Positions 33,146 to 44,298 are shown, counted from the stretch's first letter. The stretch: 64,000 nucleotides of DNA from Volutella citrinella (GCA_034401135.1 JAWZSP010000001.1:6634001-6698000); one strand, 5' to 3'. Notes: generated by a model from the letters alone, not told the origin. Translations and numbers: made by a program.

Positions 33146-34597
33146 ATGAGCACCACCAAGGAATTTATGGACATGAACGAGCAATTTTGCGCACCGACCC
33201 ATGCACCCATTCCCATTGTAATCACCGAGGGACGCGGAGCAAGGCTGCGGGACGTTGAAGGGAAAGAGTACATCGATTTCCTGAGTGCATTCTCCGTGGT
33301 CAATCAGGGCCACTGCCACCCGGAGATCGTCAAGGCACTGGCATCACAAAGTCAAAAGCTCTCCATCTGCACCAGTGCAACCCAGAATGAAAACTACCCA
33401 GTACTCTGCAAGAAGATCTGCCAGGTATTATGAGCCTCAAGCCTACATCAATGAGTCTCTTTTTGAACCAATGACACAGCTGTTGGGCTACGAGATGGCA
33501 GCTGCCATGAGTTCAGGTTCCGAAGCCACTGATCTATCAATGAAAATTGCTCGTAAATGGGGATACCGCGTCAAAGGGATTGAGCCTGGTCAAGCCAAGA
33601 TCTTGACTGTGACCGGCAACTACCACGGAAAAACCTTGGGCCCGCTATCTGGATCATCTACTGCTGCAATCAAACACGGTAAGGCAATGTTTCTCTGGAA
33701 TGAAGATGAGCGTCACACACTAATCACACGATGGTAGAGTTTGGACCTTTTCTTCCTCACGTCGGCCCAGACGTTGCAGGCAAGGAGGTTCGATTTAACC
33801 ATATCGAAGACTTGGAGGAAGCCTTTGAAAAGGAAGGAGCGACAATAGCAGCATTGATGATAGAGCCTGTACTAGGGTTTGGTGGGTGCATACCAGCAGA
33901 TGCCGGATATCTGGAGGCTGTCCAGGACTTGTGCAAAAAGCATTATGTACTACTGATAGCAGACGAGATCCAGAGTGGATTTGGGCGAACAGGGACCTTG
34001 ATGGCATATCAGGCATATGATGTCAAGCCGGACTTGGTAGTCGTTGGCAAGGCATTGACCGGGGGGGTCTACCCTATGAGCCTGATTCTCGGGTCAAGGT
34101 CTATAATGACTCAGATCCAACCGGGAGAGTAAGTTCACCCCCAATTCCTAAATGTCACCAAGCCACGATTACTAATGCTTGTTTCTTTTCTTCCTCATCA
34201 CAGGCACAGCTCAACATTCGCAGCCAATCCACTTGCTAGCGCCGTTGCTATTGCTGCTGTGGACGTAATCTTGTCTGAAAAGCTTCCCGAACGTGCCTCT
34301 CGATTGGGAAAGCAGCTCGTGGATCGCCTCAACGCAATCAAGTCACCGTATACTACGCTGACCGCCACAGGCCGAGGCCTTTTATGGTCTCTGCACATGG
34401 ATGAGTCCCATGCATCGGGTCGCATTACCGCTGACCGCCTTTCCGCCCTGATGAGGAAGCGGGGCGTAATGGTCGTGTGGGCTGCCAATAGACTCCGCAT
34501 CGCACCCCCTTTGGTAATTGAGGAGGACGACCTATGGAAGGGTGTATCTATCTTGGAAGAGTCCCTCAAGGACCTTCTTGATTGGGATGGTAACTGA
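33146..34597 (+). CDS. Ornithine aminotransferase-like class III PLP enzyme
   Basis: Exons 33146-33424, 33480-33678, 33738-34128, 34204-34597; 420 aa. All three short introns keep frame and the joined protein is colinear with ornithine aminotransferases: DFLSAFSVVNQGHCHP, ARKWGY, TGNYHGKTL, IEPVLGFGG, LLIADEIQSGFGRTG, and VVGKALTGGVYP with the PLP Lys. Ornithine aminotransferase moves the delta-amino group of ornithine to 2-oxoglutarate, giving glutamate semialdehyde, which closes to pyrroline-5-carboxylate. The usual primary-metabolism enzyme is expected elsewhere in the genome. This copy lacks some consensus residues (for example MSSGSEATD where the family often has MNTGVEA), so a related omega-amine substrate is possible. 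It faces a second aminotransferase tail-to-tail. Confidence 0.87.
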
Positions 34598-35437
34598 TCA
34601 GATGGATATCATATTGATTCGCTGCTGCGCTAAGAGGCCTTCGGAATGCAACATTTCTTAGAAGCGAAGGAAACAAGATGACCCCCGGAGCAGCCCCCAG
34701 GAATCCCTCGGCTTGTTCCTACATCCAATAGAGATCGTATTTACCAATTACCACTTCAAGGAAGTAAGAAAAGTCCTTCAGCGCTCGCAGTCAGCCTTTG
34801 TAAACCGAGCCATCGTTGACATTATGACATAACAGGTAGGATCGGACAGAGCCCCTTACATCAGGGTGCTATTGGAAACGCTTAGCTTTATTGACCAACT
34901 GCGTGGAAAATCTGGGACCTAGTAATCATGAGTTGAGTCCGAGCCTGTAGACGCACTACCCTATAGCGATATGCAGGGTACCGGAATGATCAGCATCTAT
35001 TCCTCCAATTGACCCAGGAATCTAACGCCGACTGAGACGTTTTTGTTTACCAAAATATATTGCCTTGCTTTTTAATTGTAGAAGATCACCTCATGGGCTA
35101 ATTTGGATCGTGAGGTATCAGGTGGTTTATCCGAGAGACCGCCAACCTTTACAAGTGTTCACGCGAACGCACCACCATTATACTCGGTAAAATACCGGTA
35201 AATTAGCGAATCGGGTAAGTGAGGCCAGCGACGAGAATTCCGGAAAATAAAGATTAAGATATATAAGAGCTTATCAAAGGCAGTGCAACACGCAGCCGCA
35301 TATATATATATTAAAATCTGGAGCAATGACTATACGTGTTTCTGCTGGCGTCGCAACCGCATGGGCAGTTCCCTCAACGTCACAAGTGGTCAGGTAAAAG
35401 AATGCGATGCTCCAGTGATTCTTATGTAGCTATGGAA
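34598..35437. other. Convergent 3' intergenic without cluster motif
   Basis: 0.84 kb between the stop codons of two aminotransferase genes. No gene and, notably, no exact WATCTARGCGC copy, in contrast to all promoter-bearing gaps of the block. Confidence 0.5.
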
Positions 35438-36769
35438 CTACACGAGAGAGAGTACCTGATCCGCAAAGACCTGGGCGGCTTTGAGAACCTGATCTATGTG
35501 CTTCTCCTCGTGCATGATATTCAGGCAGAGGAAACCCCTGTGCCCCATATAGATGTGATGAGTCAATAGGAAGTAGTAAAAGCAATTTGTCAGGCGTTCC
35601 GAATCCGCACCGGGGGCCGTGAAGGCGATGCCCACTACACTTCCGAGCCCCCTGACAATGGCCGCTCCGGGTTTCTGAGCGTTGAGAATCTTGTCCAAAC
35701 CAGTCCTGAGCTTGTCGCCCAGGTTGTTGGTCCTTTGTATGTTCTCCTGTGAAAGAAGGTCGATTGCTGCTAGGCCAGCGGACATGGAGAAGATGTTATT
35801 GTGCCATGTTCCGGAATGGACAGCGCTCGTCGGCCTGCGGACATCGAGGGTTTCCATAATGTCCTTTCGGCCGCCATATGCGCCAAATGGAAGGCCACCG
35901 CCGAAGTATTTGCCGATTGTTGTCATATCCGGGATTATGTTGTAATGGCCCTGCAGTCCGCTGTATTGTGTTCTGGCTGTGACCACCTCGTCGAAAATGA
36001 GGATAGCGCCCAGTCGAGTGGCTTCTTGTCGGAGGAATGACAAAAAATCTGGAGTGCCAACGATCATGCCACCGGCCGCCTGCATCGGCTCCACGAGGAT
36101 TACACCAACATCATCACAGATGACGGCTTTTGTCGCGTCGATGTCGTTGTAAGTGCCATAAATAAACTGATGAGGCAGAATCATGGCATTGGCACCTTTG
36201 AACGAAAGCGTAGAACCGTGGTATCCGTTGTGGAAAATGAGAATCTATCACTATGGTTATTCGAACCGCCTCAAGACGTGGGAGGGACGAAATGTATCGA
36301 GGGAACATACCTTACTCCGCTTGACATAGTTGAGCGCGACGGCAATCGCCAGAGTATTGGCTTCCGTGCCCGAGTTGCAGAACTGGACCATATCCATGCT
36401 GGGAAACCGACCGACAAGTGCTTCTGCCAGTTCGGCTTCCTTCGTATTCGGAGCGCCGAGATTGAAGCCAGTATCAATAGCTGCATGCAAAGCACTCTTA
36501 ATGGATGGGTGCGAGTGGCCGAACATGCCAGCGAAGTACTCGCTCACACAGTCCAGGTATTCAACACCATCAATCGAAGTGACATGGCAATCTCTTCCCG
36601 TCACCATGGTTAATGGAAACGGATTGTGTACAAAGACAGCTCTCGTGTTTCCGGCGGGCATGACCTTTGATGCCTTGACATTTTGGGTGGCCGACTTGGG
36701 ATTGTTACTGACATACTCTGACAGCAGAAGGTCCAGGGTCTCAGAGAGAGTAGCAGCTGGTGTGAACAT
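35438..36769 (-). CDS. Glutamate-1-semialdehyde aminomutase-like class III aminotransferase
   Basis: Complement of exons 36311-36769 and 35438-36244; 421 aa. The intron border (AAG|GTATGT...TGATAG|ATT) joins VKRSK to ILIFHNGYHGSTL. Family features: LDCVSEYFAGMFGHSHP, FCNSGTEANTLA, ILVEPMQAAGG, LIFDEVVTAR, and TTIGKYFGGGLPFGAYGG with the PLP-binding Lys. It belongs with fungal enzymes annotated as GSA aminomutase or class III aminotransferase; fungi make heme through 5-aminolevulinate synthase, so a role in tetrapyrroles is unlikely. It may transfer or move an amino group on a small amino acid or amino ketone. Its 720-bp promoter, shared with an FAD oxidase gene, has two motif copies. Confidence 0.85.
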
Positions 36770-36944
36770 GGCTGAAAGACTGCAACTAGCCTTGGCGTAA
36801 TAGAAGTTGAGCAGATTGGGATTTGTTGAACTCAGTCACCAGCGGAGGGCAGCCTGCAATCCGAGTGTGTCATATACACGCGCGCGTCGGAGACTCGGGT
36901 GTGCGAGGGGCCGAAAGAAGTCTCGCTGCTTATCGCGCGCCGCC

Positions 36945-36955
36945 AATCTAAGCGC
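36945..36955 (+). promoter_or_regulatory. Cluster motif copy
   Basis: AATCTAAGCGC, 176 bp upstream of the aminotransferase start on the other strand. Confidence 0.55.
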
Positions 36956-37277
36956 CATGTTGATCGGTTCAATGCAATGCCTGATGAGAAGCGCCGCTAG
37001 CGTACCTCGCAAGAACCCAACGCCGACTGTAATGGAGAAACCGAGCACCTTGGGCCGGCTTTTCAGCTTTCTGGGCCCGACTCCCCTTGGGCCGGCTGCG
37101 TCAAGTCGGCTGCGTCCTACGTAGAGTCTCGGTGTCCGCGGCCGCCATGCCCACCATCCTCGTGGCATCCTGACGCGGCAACTAACTCGCTTTCCCCCGA
37201 CCCCGCGTTGAAAGCCCCGCACAGCCCCGACTGGTGGCCAACTAGCCTGGCCTGGGGTGGTTTGCAAGCCGCCCGGG

Positions 37278-37288
37278 TATCTAAGCGC
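37278..37288 (+). promoter_or_regulatory. Cluster motif copy
   Basis: TATCTAAGCGC, 204 bp before the FAD oxidase 1 ATG. Confidence 0.6.
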
Positions 37289-37491
37289 CATGGCGCGGGG
37301 CAGGGCGAGATTGTGCGTAAACCACAGTGTAACAATCAACATAAAGGCACGTTTCCAACAATGATCTCGACGATGTATAGCGTAGCGCAGCGGAAACCCA
37401 GCCTACGGGAATATCCTGCTACACACGATCATCAGCCTCGCAGTACCCGAGTGAGAAGTACAGTACACTTCGAAATCGTGGGGTATTCACA

Positions 37492-39078
37492 ATGGATACG
37501 CAAACTGTATGCTCCTCACCTTCTTGGCTCTCTGGAAATGCCATGCTGATTATGTCGGGGCAGATCAATCTGTTACAGGCTGCTCGACCCGAATGCACGC
37601 TTCTACGAGATACACCTGAATATGAGGAGGCTCGGAAAGGATTTTGGGCTGAGGACCAAAGCAGATGCACACCGTACTGCATTTTCCAGCCCCGAAGCTC
37701 TCAAGACGTCGCCCAGGCCATCTCCATTCTGCGTGAAACTCGCTGTCCGTTTGGTATCAAGAGTGGCGGCCATGGCAGATGCGAAGGCGAATCATCCATC
37801 ACTGACGGGGTTCTCATCGACCTGAAGCGCCTTGACAAGATCCAGCTTTCTGCTGACAAGAGATCCTGCCACGTTGGCCCTGGTAACAGCTGGCAGCCAG
37901 TGTACGAGCAACTCAACCCACAGGGACTCACAGTAGTTGGTGGCAGAGCCTCCACTGTGGGTGTTGGTGGGTTTGTGATTTCCGGTAAGGCCTCTTATGT
38001 CCTGCGGAGTGGGATTTAGTACTTACTGAACCATGGTATAGGAGGAATCTCCTTCTTCTCTAATCGTCACGGCTGGGCGTTGGACAACGTGCAATCCTTC
38101 GAGGTGGTCCTTGCAGATAGTCGTATTGTGCGAGCCAGCCCGACTTCTCACTCTGACCTCTACAAGTCGCTGCGCGGCGGCGGAGCAAACTTTGGCATCG
38201 TTACTGAGTTGGAATTGATGGTGTATCCATACGAAGGGATGTGGGGTGGAAGCATCAACTGGACGTTGGATCAAAGCGATGCCATAATCGACGCCTTCAT
38301 CAGCTATGGAAGTGACAACATCCATAATGTGGACGCCGGAATTTTGCTGGGCATGATTAACTACGAGGGCCAATGGGTATGGCACGCCGACGCTGAGCAC
38401 CTCAAGCAAACAGCCCCTGGCAAGAACTCACCATTGGCAAAATTCTTGAGCATCCCATCAGGCTTACAACAGGTTGGACCAACCAGCCAGCTAGAGCGAG
38501 TCGGTGGCATCGCCGACCACTACCCGCCTGGGTCTCACAACGGATTCTTGACGTTTTGCACTGGCGTTGACAAGGCTATCATCAAAGTCTTTACGGACAC
38601 ATGGTGCGAAGAGGCCGACCGCATCCTTGACATCCCAGGCCTGGAGAGGTCTGCGCTGGCGGATATCAACTTCGTCTCCAAAAACATCTTGCAGGCCATG
38701 AAAAGAAACGGCGGCAATGCCCTGGGTCTTTCTGATTCCGAGCCATTCCTGGTATTCTTGATGGAGCCTTTTTGGACCGATGAATCCCAAGGCCACCGGG
38801 TTTGGCAAGCCATGCGTAACACGGCAGCAAAGACGCAGGCGGAAGCGAAGCGACTCGGCAAACAACATGACTATGTGTACTTGAATTATGCCAACCCCTT
38901 TCAGGACGTGTTCTCATCATACGGGTCCGCGGCAAAGGCGGAACTGCGTGCGGCGAGTGCTAAATATGATCCTGATGCCCTCTTTCAGTCACAGAGGAAG
39001 GCCGGTTGGCACCTTTCGGGCCCGATTCTTCCCACACCCACAGACGTGCCTGGGCATAAGGTTGCGGCCAAGTTTTGA
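37492..39078 (+). CDS. FAD-linked oxidase 1 (berberine-bridge-enzyme-like)
   Basis: Exons 37492-37984 and 38042-39078; 509 aa. PCMH-type FAD domain with QPRSSQDVAQAI, KSGGHG (His expected to bind FAD covalently), VGVGGFVISGGISFFS, and RGGGANFGIVTE; the C-terminal BBE segment reads YLNYANPFQD. The second attachment Cys of bicovalent BBE enzymes is absent (position reads RASTVGVGG), suggesting single linkage. No signal peptide, so probably cytosolic. Such enzymes oxidise C-N or C-O bonds or drive oxidative ring formation with O2. The closest idea is an amine or amino-alcohol oxidase of the cluster. A second start Met at codon 18 is possible. Two cluster motifs lie upstream. Confidence 0.88.
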
Positions 39079-39404
39079 AGCATAGCTTTATATAAATTTG
39101 TATTTGTTGGCCAATTTCTAGTAGGCAGGTAGTTAACAAGAAAGTGTTGGAAGCGCAGCTTCGTGAGACGTTTCCCAGACTGTTCGAAACTTGGGAAACC
39201 CGGAGGTGATGCACACATAACACGATTGGAAGCCACATTTAATGTCCCGGTGAATACGATGCTCAGTACCTAGACCACAGCTATAGTTTAGCAAGAGCCT
39301 CGGAGTTCCCTAATGCCCCGCATCAGAACCTCCTTTGAGGACGCTTGTTGTAATTATTCTAGCTCGATTAGATCGAGTCGAGTACACCCCTCATCTAGGA
39401 GAGC

Positions 39405-39415
39405 TATCTAAGCGC
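39405..39415 (+). promoter_or_regulatory. Cluster motif copy
   Basis: TATCTAAGCGC, 201 bp before the ligase ATG, first of a close pair. Confidence 0.6.
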
Positions 39416-39433
39416 GGCTTCTTAGCCCGCCCT

Positions 39434-39444
39434 TATCTAAGCGC
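39434..39444 (+). promoter_or_regulatory. Cluster motif copy
   Basis: TATCTAAGCGC, 172 bp before the ligase ATG, second of a close pair with start-to-start spacing of 29 bp. Confidence 0.6.
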
Positions 39445-39615
39445 AGACCATGTTTTAATTTTGTAGCACAGAGCTGTGCCAATGCCGAAAACCTCGGCTC
39501 GCATCTCCACTAACTAGTACAAAATCGCGGCATGGCGTGAATCTGTGTCAGCCAAACCAACCATCGTTATCTGAATCGCGGCGAGAAGCCTCTACTTTAC
39601 TTTCCTTCATCGAAC

Positions 39616-41661
39616 ATGGTCTTCACATCTCCGCCCTGGGTGCCCAGTATATCATTTGGTGCGTGCATCAATCCCTGCGATCTACGGCCTTATGAATCCC
39701 GCCTTGGCCGTCACTGACTCAATAATGTTCTCCAGAGACATTGGATTCAATAAATCTTACAGATTTTTTGAATAATGAGCGCAATGGCAGAAGATCAAAG
39801 GCGGACTCGAGAAACCCGTTCACGTGTGGACTCACGAGCAAGAGCTACACCTACGCGGAACTCGAGGAGCGCGAAGAGTGCCTCTCTCGCTCTATCGCTA
39901 AGCATATAGATTACAGTCCTACAAACGGAACTGAGTGGGATCGTGTTGTATCCATCTTCAGCGTAAATACGGTACGTCTCCAACTCTGCAGACCATCAAA
40001 TACCATGCGCTTTTTGCTCATGCGTGTCAGATCGACTACATCTCAGTGCACAAAGCGGTTCACCGTTTCGATGGGATTGTTACCCCAGCCAGCGCTTCCT
40101 ACTCCGCCTCCGAGTTAGAACATCAGCTTCGATCATCCGGTGCCAAAGTACTTTTCACCTGCATTCCCCTCTTGAGCATCGCAGTTGCTGCGGCGAGCGC
40201 GGTCGGGATCGCCAAGGAACGCATATTTATCCTACCCGTACCTGGAGTTATTGAACAGGTTGGCTTCCAGTCGCTCGATGATCTAGTGGAAGAGGGAAAT
40301 AGGTTGCCATCTCTCCAGCCACAAACCTGGACTGGTGGCCAAGGCAAGAGACAGGTCGCATTTCTATGTTACTCCAGTGGAACATCTGGTGCCCCCGTGA
40401 GTGTCCAACTTTACTTTAAACTGCTCAGCAGTACAAGTAGCTGACCTAGCATCTGAAGAAAGCTGTAATGGTCTCTCATTACAATGTCATCTGTACTATA
40501 ATGATGGTCAACGGCTACGAAGCCGTCACTCTCAAAGACTCTGCTGAAGGGACACGGGCCACGCTAGGCCTGCTTCCGTTCTCCCACATATACGGCTTGA
40601 TAGCTTGTGCTCTTTGTTCTGCATACAGGGGCGATGAGGTAATTGTTCTTCCTCGCTATGAGCTGACCTCGCTCCTCGAGGCTATACAAAGGTTTTCCAT
40701 CGAACAACTTATAGTCGTGCCGCCTATTCTGATACAGATGCTGGCAAGACACGATTTGACTGCAAAGTATGACCTAGGTTCCGTGCGACGAGTAATCAGC
40801 GGTGCCGCACCACTACGGGAGGAGACCATCGAGGATATTCTGACCGTTTTCCCGAACTGGCGCCTCTGTCAGGGCTATGGTATGTATCAGGGAGACGCAT
40901 AGCTTGCCTTTGCCAAAGTGCGTGTGCTGATCAATGCGACAGGGCTTACCGAGACTTCGTCGGCTGTGACGTCTACCAGTGAGGCAGACATCATGTTCGG
41001 CTCTTCTGGATGTCTCCTACCCGGGCTGAAAGCCAAGATAGTCCAGACCGACGGGACCGAGGTCACTGAGTACGAGAAGCCCGGGGAACTGTTGCTCCAG
41101 GGACCGTCCGTCTTCCTGGGTTATTTGAACAACGCAAGCGCCACAGCCTCAACCTTCGTATTTGACGCGAGCGGCCAGTGGATGAGAACAGGCGATGAAG
41201 TCATCGTGCGCAAGTCACCCGAAGGAAACGAACACTTCATTATCACGGACCGCATCAAGGAACTCATCAAGGTCAATGTGAGTACCTGTGTGCAGACACA
41301 GCCGAGCTAGTATCTGATCCATCAACAGGGACACCAAGTTGCACCAGCCGAGCTGGAAGCTCACATTCTTACCCACCCTTTCGTAGCCGACTGTGCTGTG
41401 ACGCAAGTACCCGATTCTACAGCGGGAGAAGCCCCAAAGGCATACGTAGTCAAGGCAAGCGGCGCGGATGGGAAGTCTAGCGAAGAGGTGATGGCCAGCA
41501 TCAACAAGCACGTTCAGGATCATAAAGCTAAGCATAAGTGGCTGAGAGGAGGGATCGAGTTCATTGATGCCATCCCCAAGAGCCCAAGCGGCAAGATCCT
41601 GAGGAGATTATTGAGAGATCGTGAGACAAGCATGGGGCGAGTTGGCGGTAGTAAACTATAG
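39616..41661 (+). CDS. Acyl-CoA ligase (4-coumarate-CoA-ligase-like), peroxisomal
   Basis: Exons 39616-39658, 39736-39971, 40031-40396, 40459-40879, 40943-41277, 41329-41661; 577 aa. The short first exon (MVFTSPPWVPS) matches how fungal 4CL-like ligases start. Adenylation motifs: YSSGTSGAPK, LPFSHIYG, ISGAAPL, GYGLTET, RTGDE, ITDRIKELIKVNGHQVAPAELE and the catalytic Lys in KSPSGKILRR. The protein ends in SKL, a peroxisomal targeting signal, so it should activate a carboxylic acid with ATP and CoA inside peroxisomes, as phenylacetyl-CoA and related ligases do. The acceptor of intron 3 could instead be 12 bases earlier (CTAG), adding four residues. It is the only cluster enzyme with a visible peroxisome signal, so part of the pathway may be compartmented. 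Confidence 0.87.
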
Positions 41662-42404
41662 ACGACGCTTGCCCACTCGGGAGGATACTGTTCGGATCTC
41701 GACTGCGGGTTGTGCTTGGTTTCCATATTGGATAGAAAATAGGCAGACAAAGCACACACTTCGCTCAAGACAAGGCGAGTTTGAATTGAAAGACGTGTCC
41801 TTGGTACCTATGCTATGGGCGGACATGAAATGTCACCACTTTGCCTTGCCCAAAATCTGCTCTAGCCAACAGCAAATGACAGCGCCTACGAGGAAGGAGG
41901 TTACCTAGAGGGTTACATATCGTTGTAATATTGGGGTGGTTGAAAGTCTGCTGCGATCATGTAGGCTGCCGAAGTGCCGCCATATCGCACAACTGGCTTG
42001 GGAAGCTCCCCTGTGAGGTTCCCCTGGGAGTGGAAATGCCATCAGACTCGGCAACGGATTTCTCGGCAACCGACTTGGCAACGGATTGATCCTGGATGGC
42101 GTTTAGATCCGAGGGACGTACTAGCGCCACCAGAGGGAGTAGGGAGGGGGGGCGCTTAGATTAGCGATAGCAAGCATCACGCGGGGACAGCCCACCAGGG
42201 CGGAGACGAGATTGCGTGGGACAACAACTGATAACGTAGCTTCGTTAAGTATATAAAGATAAGATTCAAATGCAGTGGCCCTAGGCTCGCAGATTCACGG
42301 ATCAGCAATCTCCTGCCCGTGTCTCAAGGACGTCAACCAGCACGCCATCCCACTTCCGCAAACATTCCTACACGCTACACCCGACACCACCGCTGCTCGG
42401 CAAG
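41662..42404. promoter_or_regulatory. Promoter of FAD oxidase 2
   Basis: 0.74 kb spacer with one exact motif (42152), one degenerate form (GCGTTTAGATC at 42099) and a TATATAAAG box at 42250-42258, 147 bp before the ATG. Confidence 0.55.
42152..42162 (-). promoter_or_regulatory. Cluster motif copy
   Basis: AATCTAAGCGC on the minus strand, 243 bp before the FAD oxidase 2 ATG. Confidence 0.55.
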
Positions 42405-44009
42405 ATGGGCTCCGAGTCCAACAACAAGAATATCGATAACGCCAAGGCAGAAGCTGCTTCGGCTGCGGTATGATAAGGATCAGGTCATGTATGTGGACAG
42501 CATGCTTACGATGATGCGCCTTTTAGCGGGATGCTATTGCCGGGCTGTATCCAGGCCACGTAGTCCTTCCCGCCTCCAGCGCCTTTTCCGACGCTCGAGA
42601 TTCGTTTTGGAATGCGACGCAGAGGGATAACATCCCAACGTGCTTCTTCCAGCCGACAAGCGCAGACCAAGTGAAAGCAGCAATCGTCGAGGTGGTGCGT
42701 GCAAAGAGCCCGTTTGCTATCAAGGGTGGTGGGCACTCTGCCAACTCTTCAGGCTCAAGCTGCCATGGCGGAGTCCTGTTCGATCTGGTCAATCTCAACC
42801 ATGTTGAAATCTCGGACGACAGAAAGACAGTCAGAGTAGGGCCAGGCGTTCGGTGGGGCCCACTGTTCCATACACTCCAGAAGCACGGCGTTATCACCGT
42901 GGGCGGCCGAGATTCGAGCGTTGGAGTTCCCGGATTCATTTTTGGAGGTGCGTTCTGGCCACTGCAATAGAATGCTGCAAGATTTCAGTGAATGGTTACT
43001 GACCTGCAGTAAACCAGGAGGTCTCTCTTATTACTCTACGCAGGAGGGATGGGGAATCGATGGTTTGGTCGATTGCGACATCGTACTCTCCACCGGCGAG
43101 TTGGTCAAGGTCAACCAGGAATCGCATCCCGAGCTATTGAGAGCTCTCCGTGGTGGCGGTGCACACAACTTCGGCATCGTCACAAGCCTGACGCTTAAGC
43201 TACACAGCTACAGTGGTATGTGGGGAGGTATGAATGTGATACAAGAAAAGCATTTCGATGATCTTTGGGTCGCCTACGACAAATACACCTGCGATCTGCT
43301 TGTTGACAATTGCGCACACATGATCATGGACTTTTTCAGAATGGATGGAGAGATATGCGTCGCGCTGTTCATGGGCTACATAGAGCCGAAGGCAGACCCT
43401 CCGATCTTCGACGACCTCCGTCGTATTCCAAGCCCGGCTAACACCCTCCGCCTCGCCAACTATAGCGAACTGGCCGAGGAGATGACGGAAGTGACAAACT
43501 CCGCTGGGCAGAGAAACATGTATTGGACACTGTCTCTGGAGTTTGACATCGGCCTAATCAAATCCATCTACCACCTCTGGGTTGAGATGACGGAACCCTA
43601 TGCTGATCGATTCCGCATTGCCTTGGATCTCAATCACATCACTCCCGCAATGAGAAACAAAGCTGCGCGGAAAGGCCAAGGCAGCGTCTATGGCCTGGAA
43701 GGCCCGGACGAGCCCTTGACAAATGTCATGGTCACTGCCCAATGGGACGATGCTGCCGACGACAAGGAGGTGACGGCCATACTAAGGAGTCTCGGACTCG
43801 GGATGAATGCACTTGCCCGAGAGAGTGGAAAGAATCGCAGTTTTGTATATATGAACTATGCGCACCAGGAGCAGGACGTCATTGCTAGCTTTGGATCCGA
43901 GAACAAGCAATTCTTGGAGCGTGTGTCTGCAAAGTATGACCCAGAAGGCAGCTTCCAGACACTCAACCAGGCGGGCTTCAAGATTCGCAAACAGCGGGGA
44001 AGCGCGTAG
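42405..44009 (+). CDS. FAD-linked oxidase 2 (berberine-bridge-enzyme-like)
   Basis: Exons 42405-42467, 42527-42947, 43018-44009; 491 aa. The first exon codes a hydrophilic leader without secretion signal. FAD-domain motifs: QPTSADQVKAAI, KGGGHSANSSG with the likely FAD-linked His, VGVPGFIFGGGLSYYS, and RGGGAHNFGIVTS; the BBE tail reads YMNYAHQEQD. As in oxidase 1, no Cys is present at the second attachment site. It is a clear but distant paralogue of oxidase 1, with the same intron position before the GGxS segment (FGG-GLSYYS versus ISG-GISFFS), so the pair arose by old duplication. It likely oxidises an amine or alcohol; the two oxidases may act on successive intermediates. Confidence 0.87.
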
Positions 44010-44298
44010 GCACTGGGTTGTATGACGCAGGGCCAAGGAAGGTGTTGTGTGCACTGCCCAATTGACATTAGATTGTTTATTCATTCAAGGCTCATGGAGA
44101 AACTCGTTGACTTTAGTGGCCTTAAACTGTGTCCTACAAATACAAATATTAAAGCCGCGGCGATCGACATTACATGGACAAGCGATTCTTACCACAGAGT
44201 CTGTTTACAATTTACAGATGGCAAGACCTCCGATGTACTTCACGTGCTAAACCAGCACACTGTTGCTTGATAACAGGCCAAAAAAAAAAAACCATTAC

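Larger units (their letters stand above)
36770..37491. promoter_or_regulatory. Divergent promoter with two motif copies
   Basis: Shared upstream region of the GSAM-like aminotransferase (minus) and FAD oxidase 1 (plus). Motifs at 36945 and 37278, both in plus orientation, GC-rich surroundings. Confidence 0.5.
39079..39615. promoter_or_regulatory. Promoter of acyl-CoA ligase, two motif copies
   Basis: 0.54 kb between FAD oxidase 1 and the ligase. It contains two exact motif copies only 29 bp apart. No gene. Confidence 0.5.

Noticed and set aside
27069..42162. Explaining the 11-bp motif as ordinary GATA-factor sites
   Set aside because: Only about half of the copies contain a full WGATAR; the conserved part extends through AGCGC, which GATA factors do not need.
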